38,354 nucleotides of DNA from a virus, in IMG/VR virus record IMGVR_UViG_3300046514_000499, positions 1-38,354 of that record; one strand, written 5' to 3'. Below the pieces are notes generated by a model. It was given only the letters and a program-made list of their open reading frames with translations. It was not told the origin of the DNA and ran no database searches. Shown here in pieces: positions 7,732 to 15,930 of the stretch. Both the position numbers and the translations under genes were made by a program. The stretch's first letter is position 1; each line of letters opens with the position of its first letter.

Positions 7732-9125
7732 AGCCAGGCCCCCAGATCCGGGTGCACGGTCACGCGCTCGCGCAGCCCATCGACGTTCCCGACCAGGCGC
7801 AGCCCCTCGGGCGTGCGCGCCCGCGTGAGCGCCACGTAGAGCATCCCCGGCTGTTTGAACATCCCCTCGCGCGTCGCCACCTGCACCTTGTCCATCGAGA
7901 GCCCCTGCACCTTGTGCACGGTCGACGCGTAGGCGAGGCGCAGCGGGAGATACGTGAGTTCGCCGATCGTTTCCCACTTGCCGTCTTCGCTAATGAGGTG
8001 GTCCTGGTTGGCCGCGCGCAAGGCCGTCTTCCGACCGGGTTCCATCGGGATGGTGTTCTGGCGCGTCACCCAGTCGACACTGACCTCGCGCGCGCCCCGG
8101 TCCAGCCGCACGGTCACGCGCGCCTTCTCCGGGTCCATCGCGACGACCGTCGCCAGGTCGCCATTGGCGTAGTCGATCGGCCAGAGGTAACTCGGGAGGC
8201 CGTCCACCGCCAGTCGGCGGTTGGCCAGGATCATGACGAGCGCGCCGACCTTCAGCCCGAGGCGCGTGGGAATGTTCTTCCAGTCACCGCGCGGCTTGCC
8301 CCACGTCGCCGACTCCCAGTACATGAGCGGGTGCGGGACGCGGTCGAGCCGCAGCTGGTTCAGCCGGTCGGCGGCGTCATTGGTCGCGACGACCGTCATG
8401 CCCTCGTAGTGGTGGTCGGGCGTATCGACGAGCCGGTCGCGGAAGTAGTCGACGACCGTGTCCTTGTCGCCTTTCCGGGCGGCCGCCATCGCGGCGATGA
8501 ACCCGGGGTCGACTTGACGCTTCACCTCGGTGAGGAGGTGCTGGTTCGCCGCAAACCGCGGCCACTCGCCCGAGGTGAACGCCCACGGCGCCTTCACCGG
8601 CGGCAGCTGGCAGAAGTCCCCGACTAGGATGACTTTGATCGCCGCCCGGCGCGCGACGTCGCCCTCGCCGGTCGTCTTGAAGTCTTCGTCAATCTCGTCG
8701 GCCAGCTGGTGGTCGAGCACGTAGCCGCGGCCGGAGAGTTCGTCAATCGCACGCGTGATGATGGTGAGCTGCTCGGCGTCCATCATGCTGACCTCGTCAA
8801 TCAGCAGCCGGCGGACGCCACTCCGCCAGAGCTTCCCCAGCCGGCCGGTGAGGCGTCCACTCGTGTAGCTGTCGATGAGGCTGGCCGTGTCGTAGTAGCC
8901 GAGCGCGGCGTTCACGGTCGTGCCTTCGCCCAGGTTCACACTGGCGATGCCGGTCGTCGCACAGAGGAGCGTCCCCGGCTTCTGGCGGACGATCGCCTTG
9001 GCGAGGTACGTCTTCCCCGTGCCGGCCGGGCCGCAGAGGAAGCTCGTGCCTGCCTCGAGCGGGGCTGGGATGACCAGGTCGGGCGGCGGGGCGACGGGCG
9101 TCGGGGCGTCGGGGGTCTCGCTCAT
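7728..9125 (-). CDS. PIF1/RecD-like superfamily 1B DNA helicase
   Basis: ATP-dependent DNA helicase. Motifs in order: Walker A GPAGTGKT (residues 32-39), motif II LLIDEVSMMD (about 107-116), motif III VGDFCQLPPV (168-177), and the C-terminal motifs V/VI seen as STVHKVQG and LYVALTRAR. This set is characteristic of PIF1 and RecD2 relatives (5'-3' helicases). Length 465 matches phage members (Dda is 439). Start ATG 9125 overlaps the upstream stop (ATGA). With the nuclease and the two P-loop ATPases it forms the phage's replication/recombination machinery; it could restart forks or clear recombination intermediates. Confidence 0.93.
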   Translation of the reverse strand: MSETPDAPTPVAPPPDLVIPAPLEAGTSFLCGPAGTGKTYLAKAIVRQKPGTLLCATTGIASVNLGEGTTVNAALGYYDTASLIDSYTSGRLTGRLGKLWRSGVRRLLIDEVSMMDAEQLTIITRAIDELSGRGYVLDHQLADEIDEDFKTTGEGDVARRAAIKVILVGDFCQLPPVKAPWAFTSGEWPRFAANQHLLTEVKRQVDPGFIAAMAAARKGDKDTVVDYFRDRLVDTPDHHYEGMTVVATNDAADRLNQLRLDRVPHPLMYWESATWGKPRGDWKNIPTRLGLKVGALVMILANRRLAVDGLPSYLWPIDYANGDLATVVAMDPEKARVTVRLDRGAREVSVDWVTRQNTIPMEPGRKTALRAANQDHLISEDGKWETIGELTYLPLRLAYASTVHKVQGLSMDKVQVATREGMFKQPGMLYVALTRARTPEGLRLVGNVDGLRERVTVHPDLGAWL

Positions 9126-9442
9126 GGCTGGCCGCCGACCGGTACCTGCGTGGCCAGGTACGCCTCGCGCTCGGCTTGGGTCCGCGCCAGGACGAACTCG
9201 CCGACCGGCCGGAGCCCCGACACCTGGAGCTGGAGCGTGATCTGAAACGTCACCGCGATGAGGTTCGGCGGCGCCTGCGGGTGGAGGATCGGGGTCATCT
9301 CGAGGACGACCGCCGACGGGGCGAGCGCGTTCCGGAGAATCACCTCGTCGCCGACCGCGAGCGCGCGCCCGAAGGCGTCGCGCACCGTGAGCGCGGCCGG
9401 TGGGGTCGCGGGCGTGCCGTCCATCTTGAGAATCTCAGCCAT
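9122..9442 (-). CDS. Hypothetical protein, 106 aa
   Basis: Start ATG 9442 (MAEILKMDGT) lies inside the last codons of the upstream glycosyltransferase, an eight-base overlap. The middle is beta-rich (ALAVGDEVILRNALAPSAVV, then PNLIAVTFQITLQLQVSG), compatible with a small beta-barrel such as an OB- or SH3-like fold, but this is only a pattern impression. Placed just before the helicase, it may assist it; no family recognised. Confidence 0.7.
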   Translation of the reverse strand: MAEILKMDGTPATPPAALTVRDAFGRALAVGDEVILRNALAPSAVVLEMTPILHPQAPPNLIAVTFQITLQLQVSGLRPVGEFVLARTQAEREAYLATQVPVGGQP

Positions 9443-10634
9443 GGGTCTCTCTCCAATCGGTGAGGCCGGCCGCCACCCACTCGCGCCACTCGGGCCAGAG
9501 GGTCGACCAGCGAGTGCGGTGGGCGGCCGGGGGCATCGTCCACGCGTTGTCTGTCGTGAGAAGCCGCTCGATGAGGCTCGCCCAGTGTCCGGCGTCCCCG
9601 ATCGGGCGCAGCAGGTTGTACGGCCCCTCGGGCCGGTACATGTGCGTGCGGGCCCGCCCAGCGTCTGGCAGGTACTCGGCCCCGCCCGCATAGTCGAACC
9701 CGACGACCGGCGTCCCGCACCACTGGCTCTCGAGGATCGGGTACCCGAACCCCTCGCCGCGTCCGGGGGCGATCGTCACGCTGCAGCTGGCGTAGCAGGC
9801 GGCCAGGACTTCATCCGTGACCGACTGGCTCACGCTCAGCCGGCCGCGCAGTGGCGGGTAGTCTTCATAGAGCTGCGGGACCGACCACGCCTCGGTCACC
9901 TGCTCGTCGATATGCAACCAGAGGTGGACGTCCTGTCCGCGCATGATGAGGCTCGCCATCGTCTCGAAGACCAGCCCGAGGTCCTTCCTCGCTTGATTGG
10001 TCGCGACACAGCCGATGACGCGCGTCTGGGGTGAGACACGCGCGCCGATGATGCGCTCGGCTGAGGCACGCGCGGAGGCCGTCATCGTCGGCTTGAAGAC
10101 CGCCGTGTCGATCCCATGCGGGAGCGCCTCGACGTGTGTGCCGTCGGCCCGGACCGTCGTGAGCACCTCGGCGCCGTACTGCCCGTAGGCGAGCACGCGT
10201 TGATACCCCTTCACCGCCTCGGCCGCCGGGCCGCCGAACACCCCGTGCCGGTTGTGCCCGTCGACCGCGAAGTAGCCCCACTTGGTCAGGTGCGGCGGGA
10301 GTTCCAAAAACGCGTGGCACCGGGCCGGATCCCAGATCGTGAAGACGATGCCCGGCCGGTCGCCGTAGAAGTACGCCCAGGCCGACTCGACGGCTTCCCG
10401 GCCCCACGTCTCGATGTTGGTGAAGCGCCAGTCGGCCAGGCCCGTCGCCAGCCCACAGGGCGGCGTGCCGCGGTACTTGGGGTCGGCCACCCAGGCGCAG
10501 GTCTTCACGTCGACGCCCAAGGCGTCGGCCTCGGCGGCGTCACTCAGCCGCCGACGGAGGTCTCTCAGGATGCGCCCGAGGCCAGAGTGGCCCTCGGGCG
10601 CGTCGCCAACGATCAAGAACGGGACGCGGGCCAT
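9435..10634 (-). CDS. GT4-type glycosyltransferase
   Basis: A 399-residue GT-B enzyme of the GT4/'group 1' kind. The N terminus (RVPFLIVGDAPEGHSGLGRI) has the glycine-rich acceptor-domain start, and the C-terminal domain carries APGRGEGFGYPILESQWCG followed by TPVVGFDYAGGAEYL, with the E-x7-E donor signature. Start ATG 10634 follows one base after the stop of the preceding gene. It is separated from the other sugar genes by the helicase, so the pathway genes are interleaved with replication genes rather than forming a clean cassette. Acceptor and sugar unknown. Confidence 0.9.
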   Translation of the reverse strand: MARVPFLIVGDAPEGHSGLGRILRDLRRRLSDAAEADALGVDVKTCAWVADPKYRGTPPCGLATGLADWRFTNIETWGREAVESAWAYFYGDRPGIVFTIWDPARCHAFLELPPHLTKWGYFAVDGHNRHGVFGGPAAEAVKGYQRVLAYGQYGAEVLTTVRADGTHVEALPHGIDTAVFKPTMTASARASAERIIGARVSPQTRVIGCVATNQARKDLGLVFETMASLIMRGQDVHLWLHIDEQVTEAWSVPQLYEDYPPLRGRLSVSQSVTDEVLAACYASCSVTIAPGRGEGFGYPILESQWCGTPVVGFDYAGGAEYLPDAGRARTHMYRPEGPYNLLRPIGDAGHWASLIERLLTTDNAWTMPPAAHRTRWSTLWPEWREWVAAGLTDWRETHG

Positions 10635-10635
10635 G

Positions 10636-10848
10636 CTAGGCCCCGGTCCCCGGAAGGGCCGGCTGGGCCGGCTTACGCGGCTTGCGCGTCGTCTTCGCCG
10701 CCGGCGTCCCCGGGGTGGCCCCATGCACCTGGGCCCCCCGGCGCTGGAGCGCGATGAACGTCTCGATGAGCGACGCCTGTTCGGCGCCGTTCAAGTCGAG
10801 GAAGGCGTGGATGAGCTTCTGTTGCGGTGAGAGGCGGCTGCGCGGCAT
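10636..10848 (-). CDS. Small basic hypothetical protein, 70 aa
   Basis: Starts at ATG 10848, five bases after the preceding gene's stop. The first half is a hydrophobic-faced helix pair (SPQQKLIHAFLDLNGAEQAS, then LIETFIALQRRG); the C-terminal half is basic and proline-rich (KTTRKPRKPAQPALP), likely disordered and nucleic-acid binding. Its position after the zinc protein and the RecA-like ATPase suggests a helper in DNA metabolism. No family recognised. Confidence 0.7.
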   Translation of the reverse strand: MPRSRLSPQQKLIHAFLDLNGAEQASLIETFIALQRRGAQVHGATPGTPAAKTTRKPRKPAQPALPGTGA

Positions 10849-10853
10849 GACCC

Positions 10854-11537
10854 CTACTCCCGAATCCGCGTGAGGTTGCCGAACGCCCGCACGCTGGCCT
10901 GGCAGTCCGGGCAGGTGATGCGGGCCGGGTACACCCCGTTCACCTTGGGTACGTCCTTCTGGTAGAGCTTCTTGCCGCAGCCCGGGACGTTGCGGCCGGT
11001 CGGCTGGCCGGTCGCCGGGTCGGTCTCGGGGACCGTCTGGGTCGAGCCGTCGGCGGCCGCGAAGTACGCGTCGCGGGTCGCCGAGCAGCGCCAGCTCCAC
11101 TCGACGTCGGCCGCAAACTCGGCCTTCGCCGCGGCCTTCGCCATGAGCCGGGTGGCGAACTCCTTGTTACTGGCCGGCCGCGGGCCCGCTTCCTTCAACG
11201 CCTTGTTGAGGTAGTCCCAGTCGCTCGCCTCGACGCCACTGCCCTTCTTCCCGCGCTCGCGCGTGATGTTGGAAATCGACGTCTCGAACGTCTCGCCGTT
11301 CTTCGTGCCGCCGGGCGACTGGACGATGACGAGCGGGGCGTCCTCGTTGAAGCGCACCTGGACGCGCTTGCCCTTCTGGCTGTCGATGGCGCTGAAGTTC
11401 TCGTCGTCGAGCGGGGACAGCGCGAACCGATACGTCCCGGGCTGGGGCGGGTCGGGGAACTGGCGCCCCTGCTCGGGCAAATTCTCGACGTCGACGGTGT
11501 CTTGCAGCTTCTCAGATCCGATGTCCTGGAGACTCAT
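10854..11537 (-). CDS. Zinc-containing protein of the recombination module, 227 aa
   Basis: The N-terminal part looks like a beta-barrel (GTYRFALSPLDDENFSAIDS, then KRVQVRFNEDAPLVIVQSPG), and the C-terminal half carries cysteines that could form a zinc ribbon: one in SWRCSATRDA, one in VPGCGKKLY, and CPDC in ARITCPDCQA. Its order with a RecA-like ATPase and a PD-(D/E)XK nuclease matches phage modules in which the third member is a single-strand DNA-binding protein; that role is inferred from context only. It has its own ribosome-binding site (AAAGGAG, 13 bases before ATG 11537) after a 60-base gap, one of the few real gaps in this operon. Confidence 0.72.
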   Translation of the reverse strand: MSLQDIGSEKLQDTVDVENLPEQGRQFPDPPQPGTYRFALSPLDDENFSAIDSQKGKRVQVRFNEDAPLVIVQSPGGTKNGETFETSISNITRERGKKGSGVEASDWDYLNKALKEAGPRPASNKEFATRLMAKAAAKAEFAADVEWSWRCSATRDAYFAAADGSTQTVPETDPATGQPTGRNVPGCGKKLYQKDVPKVNGVYPARITCPDCQASVRAFGNLTRIRE

Positions 11538-11597
11538 GGGAGAGGCCGCTCCTTTGCGGCCGGTCGTACCTGCTACAGCGAACGTGAACGCGTGAGA

Positions 11598-13112
11598 CTA
11601 CTCGACTTTCGTCTCCGCAGGCGGCGGCGTCGACGTCGACGGCCGTCGTCCGGGAGGGCTGACACTAATCGGCTTGGGCCCGGTCGGCGCGGCCAAGACG
11701 GGCGGCGGTGCGGTCGGGCCGGCGGTCGCCGTCTGCGCGGTCGTCGACTCGGCCACCACGGCCGGCGTCGCCACCGGGGCGGCCGCCACGACCGCCTTCT
11801 TCTGGCGCTGGGCGACTAGCTCGGCCGGGCTGAGCGGTCGTCCCCCTCCGCTGCCGACGGCCGGCGCGATCGGAGACGCGGGTGTCACTCCGGCGGCTGT
11901 CACCCCGCTCGAGGCCGGACCCTCCGGCGCCGCGTCCCCGACCTCGCCGGCGCCCAGGCCCGGGGCGTCGGGGTACTTCCCCTTGTAGTCGGACTCGAGT
12001 TCGACGCGCACGCGGTCGATCATGCGGAAGACCGAGCCGAGGCTGAAGTCGACAAACGTCCGGCCGTCCGGCCGCTTGCCCGTCTCGGTGACGACCTCGT
12101 CCTCGACGTAGGCGGGCAGATACCCCGGCGCGCTGCGCGTCTTGCACATGTGGCGACGGCCGGCCGCGTCGACGTAGGGGCTGAGCATGATGCGCCGGTA
12201 CTTCTTCCCGTCCCGCTCGACCTCCATCACCTCGAACGTGTTCCCGAACCACTGGAGCGCGGCCGCGATCTTGGCGCTCCCCGCGAAGTCCGGGCCGACG
12301 ACGGTGAGACTCTCGTCGTCGCCTTCCTTGGGCAGGGCCGTCCAGATGGGCGACATGACCATGCCGGGAATCGACTGGGCATTGAGGATCCAGTTCTCCG
12401 CCCGCGCCTGGGTGAACCCGTACTGGGCCCGGTTGTTGCTGCCAAACCGCAGGCTGCCCGACTCGACAATCCCGCCGAGGTTGCTCTGCTCGCCGCCGAG
12501 GTTCCGGCGACTCAAGTCGTCCATGAGCCAGCTGGAGTAGGACGTGAGCCCGTCGTGGAGCACCGCGCCGACGGTCTCGAACCCCTTGGTCCGCCGGCTG
12601 GTCCGGGTCACCTGCATGTTGGCCGCGCTCACGAGCACCGCGCAGGTCGGGCAGGGCTTGCCGGCTGGTGGGAACGCCTGCATCGGCGACACCTGCACGA
12701 GGTGGCCGTTCGGGCAGCGGGTCTCGTAGGTCTCGGTCATCGGCGGCACGAGCTTCACCGAGGCGGCCGTCTCGCCGGTTCGCGGGTCGACCGACACCGG
12801 CCACCAGCCTTGGCTGGCCCGGTGGATCGTCTCGGGCACGAGTCCCGGCCCGCTCCGCGAGCGCACGCGCCACACGCGCACGATGCCGTGGTTGATGAGC
12901 GCCTGCATCTGCGTCGGGTAGCCTCCGCCGTCGGCGCAGTAGTAGAGGGACACCTTCTTGAAGGTCTCCCAGCAGTACTCGGCCGCCGTGGCGAGCAGGC
13001 TGGACTTGCCCGAGCCACTCGGGCCCATCACGAGGGTGGCCGAGGGCGAGGCGGCGCTCGTCTCGTCGGTTTTTGGCGTCGCGTCCGCTGGGGTCGTTAC
13101 GGTTTCAGTCAT
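11598..13112 (-). CDS. RecA-like P-loop ATPase (Sak4/AAA_24-like) with zinc insertion
   Basis: Walker A is clear at residues 30-38 (GPSGSGKSS), and the strand VGAVLHDGLTS is the probable Walker B. Unusually, a zinc-ribbon-like insertion lies between them (RCPNGHLVQ ... KPCPTCAVL, around residues 125-160). The C-terminal 110-120 residues are a low-complexity Ala/Pro/Thr/Val tail, probably disordered. Phage ATPases of this kind (Sak4, AAA_24) load or stimulate annealing proteins during recombination. The neighbouring nuclease and zinc protein fit that module. Length 504 is large for Sak4 (about 220-260); the insertion and tail account for much of this. Exact subfamily uncertain. Confidence 0.8.
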   Translation of the reverse strand: MTETVTTPADATPKTDETSAASPSATLVMGPSGSGKSSLLATAAEYCWETFKKVSLYYCADGGGYPTQMQALINHGIVRVWRVRSRSGPGLVPETIHRASQGWWPVSVDPRTGETAASVKLVPPMTETYETRCPNGHLVQVSPMQAFPPAGKPCPTCAVLVSAANMQVTRTSRRTKGFETVGAVLHDGLTSYSSWLMDDLSRRNLGGEQSNLGGIVESGSLRFGSNNRAQYGFTQARAENWILNAQSIPGMVMSPIWTALPKEGDDESLTVVGPDFAGSAKIAAALQWFGNTFEVMEVERDGKKYRRIMLSPYVDAAGRRHMCKTRSAPGYLPAYVEDEVVTETGKRPDGRTFVDFSLGSVFRMIDRVRVELESDYKGKYPDAPGLGAGEVGDAAPEGPASSGVTAAGVTPASPIAPAVGSGGGRPLSPAELVAQRQKKAVVAAAPVATPAVVAESTTAQTATAGPTAPPPVLAAPTGPKPISVSPPGRRPSTSTPPPAETKVE

Positions 13113-13137
13113 GTCGTCAGTCTCTCCGTGTCCTCGG

Positions 13138-13545
13138 TCAGGATGGGTTAGGGGCTTCGTCGACCTCGGTGAGGCGCAGCAGCCACGCCCGCACGATCGC
13201 GCGCGAGAGTTCGTCGGCCTCGGGCGGCGGCCCCTGCGCCAGGTAGAAGGCCAGTGCGCGGGTGACGGTCGCCCACGCCCGCGGCGTCAGCATCTCGTCG
13301 GTGCCACTGAAGACGGCCCGCTGGTACTGCTCCTCGGTCACCGTCTCGGCTTCACGGGCCGCCACCGCCTGGGCCACCTCCGCCTGCGTGCCCATGCCGC
13401 AGCTCTGGCAGCCGTCCTCGGGCGGCGTGTAGTGCTCGGTCCCGCACGTCCCGCAGCGCCACTTGAAGGGCGCGCGCTCGAGCGCCTCCTTCTCGTGGGG
13501 TTGCCGGCCGCGGAAGCCGGGCGGCGGGACGATGGGGTCGCTCAC
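13138..13545 (-). CDS. Zinc-ribbon hypothetical protein, 135 aa
   Basis: Starts at GTG 13545, overlapping the previous stop as GTGA. A four-cysteine ribbon (CGTC, then CQSCG 13 residues later) lies near residues 30-50, followed by a helical domain (AEVAQAVAAREAETVTEEQY, and LTPRAWATVTRALAFYLAQG). No family recognised. It sits between the ATPase and the nuclease of the recombination module. Confidence 0.73.
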   Translation of the reverse strand: MSDPIVPPPGFRGRQPHEKEALERAPFKWRCGTCGTEHYTPPEDGCQSCGMGTQAEVAQAVAAREAETVTEEQYQRAVFSGTDEMLTPRAWATVTRALAFYLAQGPPPEADELSRAIVRAWLLRLTEVDEAPNPS

Positions 13546-13823
13546 AGCAGCCCTCGGCGCACGCACTCGTCGCGCAGCAGGTCGAGGTCGCTCGGCTTGA
13601 CCCCGTAGTTAATCGTCTGGATGAGCGCGCCGTGGAGCGAGGCCACCAGCTCGGTCGACGGCAGCGTCGTGAAGAACCCGCGCGGCGGCGGCAGGGGGTG
13701 GATCAGCTCCGGGACCGCGTGGCTGGCCGTCGCGCGCGCCAGCAGGCGCTCGTGCTCCCGGCGCGCGGTGTCCAGGGCCTTCTGCGTCGCCACACGTTTC
13801 GCCTTCATTGACAGTCTCGCCAT
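13542..13823 (-). CDS. Small hypothetical protein, 93 aa
   Basis: Basic N-terminal helix (MKAKRVATQKALDTARREHE) then a proline-rich linker and a C-terminal domain (TINYGVKPSDLDLLRDECVR). Starts at ATG 13823, five bases downstream of the nuclease stop, and ends in a GTGA overlap. The pattern resembles small helper proteins encoded next to phage exonucleases, but there is no recognisable motif. Confidence 0.7.
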   Translation of the reverse strand: MARLSMKAKRVATQKALDTARREHERLLARATASHAVPELIHPLPPPRGFFTTLPSTELVASLHGALIQTINYGVKPSDLDLLRDECVRRGLL

Positions 13824-13828
13824 GTCCG

Positions 13829-15208
13829 TTACTCCTCCACAGTCTCTGCCGCGCCGTCAGTGGGCGGCAGGAGTCCCCGGCTAATCGCCTGGTCCAGCTC
13901 GGGCTGGTGATGCGGTCGGCGCGCGATGTACCCGATCGTCTCGGGCCGTTCCCAGCCCGGCGTGCGCTCGCAGAGCGCCAGCTTGCTACACGTCTCGCCG
14001 AAGTACTGGTGGCAGGCGTCGCCGCGGTTCTGCGTGACGCGCGCTTCCAGCTCGGCCATAAAGGCCGGCTCCCCCCAGACGCCACCCGTCTCGTGCAGCG
14101 CCCACAGCGTCTCTTGCCACCGGCGCTCCTCGCCGCGCAGCTCGCGCAGGAAACTCTCGAGCTTCCAGTCGTCGCGGTGAATCGGGCCAATCACGCGGCT
14201 GGTCTCGCCGAGCTTCCCTTCGTTCAGCAGCACACGCGTCCAGTAGTCCCCCGGCGACAGGCAGCCGGCCCAGGTGGCCCGGTCCATCTCCCAGAGGGGC
14301 GTGCGCTCGAACAGCTTCCCCAGCCGGTGCCGCTTGCCGTCGTCGCCCACGTAGTAGAAGCTGGTCGCCCACTCCTCGTCCCAGAGCGGCGGGTTGGCCG
14401 CCTTCTTCCAGCCGTAGACGAGCGGCGAGTTCTGAAACTTCGGCCCGCTGGCCTTCCCCTCCTCGGCATTCCAGGTCGACTCGTACTTCCCCTTGAGCAG
14501 CGGCCAGAGGTACACCTCGTCGATGGTCTGGCCGAGGACGCGCTCATCCCCCAGCACCCCCGCGATGAGCTGCACGCGGTAGTTATAGGCCGCCTCCCAG
14601 TTCGCCGACAGCATCGAGGCCGTCTTCACGTCGTGGTAGGCGAGGCCGCCCGTCTGCCGCCGGCGCGCGATGCAGTCCCCGCGCGTCATCCAGCCGATGC
14701 CTTGGCACTCGCGCGCGTCGTGGGCCTCGGCCTCGCCGATGCGGTCGCCCAGCCCGCAGGTACACCCGATGACGGTCACCCGCTCGGTCTCGACTTGGAC
14801 GACTTGCCACTCGCCCATGAAGGCGGGGAGCGTCACGCGCGCCCACGCCCACACCAGCCCCTCGAGGAGCTGCACCTGTTCGTTCATCCGCTTGGCGAGG
14901 GCCTCGGGGTCGGCCACCTGCGTCAGCCCGCGGTCGGCGACGACTTTGTAGTACGTCTCCTTGGCTTGCTGGATGGCCGTGAAGATCACCCGGTCGTCGG
15001 GCAGCCGGTCGTGCGTCTGGCAGTACTGGAGCAGCGCCGCAATCGGCTCGTGGATGAGCGTCCCGGTCACCGTCGGCACCGACTGGGCCAGGCGCGCGTA
15101 CCCGTACCCGTTCGGGCCGGCGTGGTAGGTGAGGTACCGGTCCCAGGCACAATGGCCGGTGCCGGTCTCGTAGCGCGAGCGATCGGTAAGCCAGAGGGTG
15201 AGGGCCAT
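13829..15208 (-). CDS. PD-(D/E)XK nuclease with Cas4-like cysteine set
   Basis: Probable DNA exonuclease of the RecB/Cas4 group. Visible active-site elements: TLIHE (H53), an acidic residue in VVQVE (E140), TRGDCIARR (D178) and YHDVKTAS (D193-V-K195), the D...DxK core. An iron-sulfur cluster is suggested by one N-terminal cysteine (C20, in GHCAWDRY) and three C-terminal ones (C399, C407, C413), the one-plus-three layout of Cas4 and AddB; the spacing C-x7-C-x5-C differs slightly from Cas4. At 459 residues it is about twice the size of Cas4, with a large middle insertion. In phages such nucleases pair with Sak4-like ATPases and an SSB for recombination-dependent replication, which matches the neighbours. 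Confidence 0.85.
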   Translation of the reverse strand: MALTLWLTDRSRYETGTGHCAWDRYLTYHAGPNGYGYARLAQSVPTVTGTLIHEPIAALLQYCQTHDRLPDDRVIFTAIQQAKETYYKVVADRGLTQVADPEALAKRMNEQVQLLEGLVWAWARVTLPAFMGEWQVVQVETERVTVIGCTCGLGDRIGEAEAHDARECQGIGWMTRGDCIARRRQTGGLAYHDVKTASMLSANWEAAYNYRVQLIAGVLGDERVLGQTIDEVYLWPLLKGKYESTWNAEEGKASGPKFQNSPLVYGWKKAANPPLWDEEWATSFYYVGDDGKRHRLGKLFERTPLWEMDRATWAGCLSPGDYWTRVLLNEGKLGETSRVIGPIHRDDWKLESFLRELRGEERRWQETLWALHETGGVWGEPAFMAELEARVTQNRGDACHQYFGETCSKLALCERTPGWERPETIGYIARRPHHQPELDQAISRGLLPPTDGAAETVEE

Positions 15209-15210
15209 GG

Positions 15211-15591
15211 CTAGGCGCCGTCCTCGCCGTCGGTCTTCTGGGCCATGTTCGCGGTGAACGGCGGCCGGCCGGCGATGAAGTCCTCGATGAGGTCGCCCTT
15301 CGTCTTGTCGGCGCCGTCGTCGCCCGGGGCGTCCAGCACGCTGGCGGCGGCGGCGTCTCTAGCCTCCAGCCACGCCACGAAGTCTGCGAAGGAGCACGAG
15401 AGCCGGTCTCGCCGGTTCCGCTCGGGCACCCACGTATCGACGTGGAGCGTCAACACGGGAGATCCCTCACCGGTCCGATGCGCAAACGCGACATGGTGCT
15501 CGTCGGGCGCCTCGGTGCTGCCGCTGAGGACGCACGAACTCGTCGCGACGGTCGCACCGTTCACCTGCGTATTCGTGTACAGCCGGCTCAT
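15211..15591 (-). CDS. Hypothetical protein, 126 aa
   Basis: Starts at ATG 15591 in an ATGA overlap with the first gene of the operon and stops two bases before the nuclease start. A beta-rich first half (VATSSCVLSGSTEAPDEHHV, then VLTLHVDTWVPERN) leads into a helix (FADFVAWLEARDAAAASVLD) and an acidic end. No family recognised. Being early in the operon it should be well expressed with the recombination genes. Confidence 0.7.
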   Translation of the reverse strand: MSRLYTNTQVNGATVATSSCVLSGSTEAPDEHHVAFAHRTGEGSPVLTLHVDTWVPERNRRDRLSCSFADFVAWLEARDAAAASVLDAPGDDGADKTKGDLIEDFIAGRPPFTANMAQKTDGEDGA

Positions 15592-15908
15592 GCGCGTCCC
15601 TCCACCCAGCCGCGGATGAATCGGTCCAGGTCGGCCCGGAACGCCTTGGCGTCGGCCACCTGCGGGAAGAGCAACGTCCAGCTCACGCCCGCCATGAACA
15701 TGAACGGGGTCGCCTGCGTCGAGGTCGTGTAGATGAGCGGGCGAATCTGAATCTTCAGCGGCTCGCCCGGGGCGAGGGCCTCGGCGCGCTCCTCGAGTGG
15801 CCGGTCGGGATAGGGATTCTGGCCCACCCGTTCAATCGTCGGACGGAGCACGGCGGCGCCCGTGGGCGTCGCCTGCGCATCCGATCTCACACGTTTCGCC
15901 ATGGTCAT
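15588..15908 (-). CDS. Hypothetical protein, first gene of leftward operon, 106 aa
   Basis: Two in-frame ATGs are possible, at 15908 and 15902 (MTMAKRV); an AGGA sits six bases before the first. The protein has a basic N terminus and a beta-rich middle (PLKIQIRPLIYTTSTQATPF, MAGVSWTLLF) ending with a helix. No family recognised. The predicted leftward promoter (TTGACT at 15995-15990, TAAGAT at 15970-15965) lies about 60 bases upstream. Confidence 0.72.
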   Translation of the reverse strand: MTMAKRVRSDAQATPTGAAVLRPTIERVGQNPYPDRPLEERAEALAPGEPLKIQIRPLIYTTSTQATPFMFMAGVSWTLLFPQVADAKAFRADLDRFIRGWVEGRA

Positions 15909-15930
15909 GCAATCCTAATCTAGGGCACGA

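Noticed and set aside
13808-15214. A 468-codon plus-strand frame opposite the PD-(D/E)XK nuclease
   Set aside because: The minus-strand frame carries the complete nuclease motif set; the plus-strand product is low-complexity Arg/Leu/Pro/Val.
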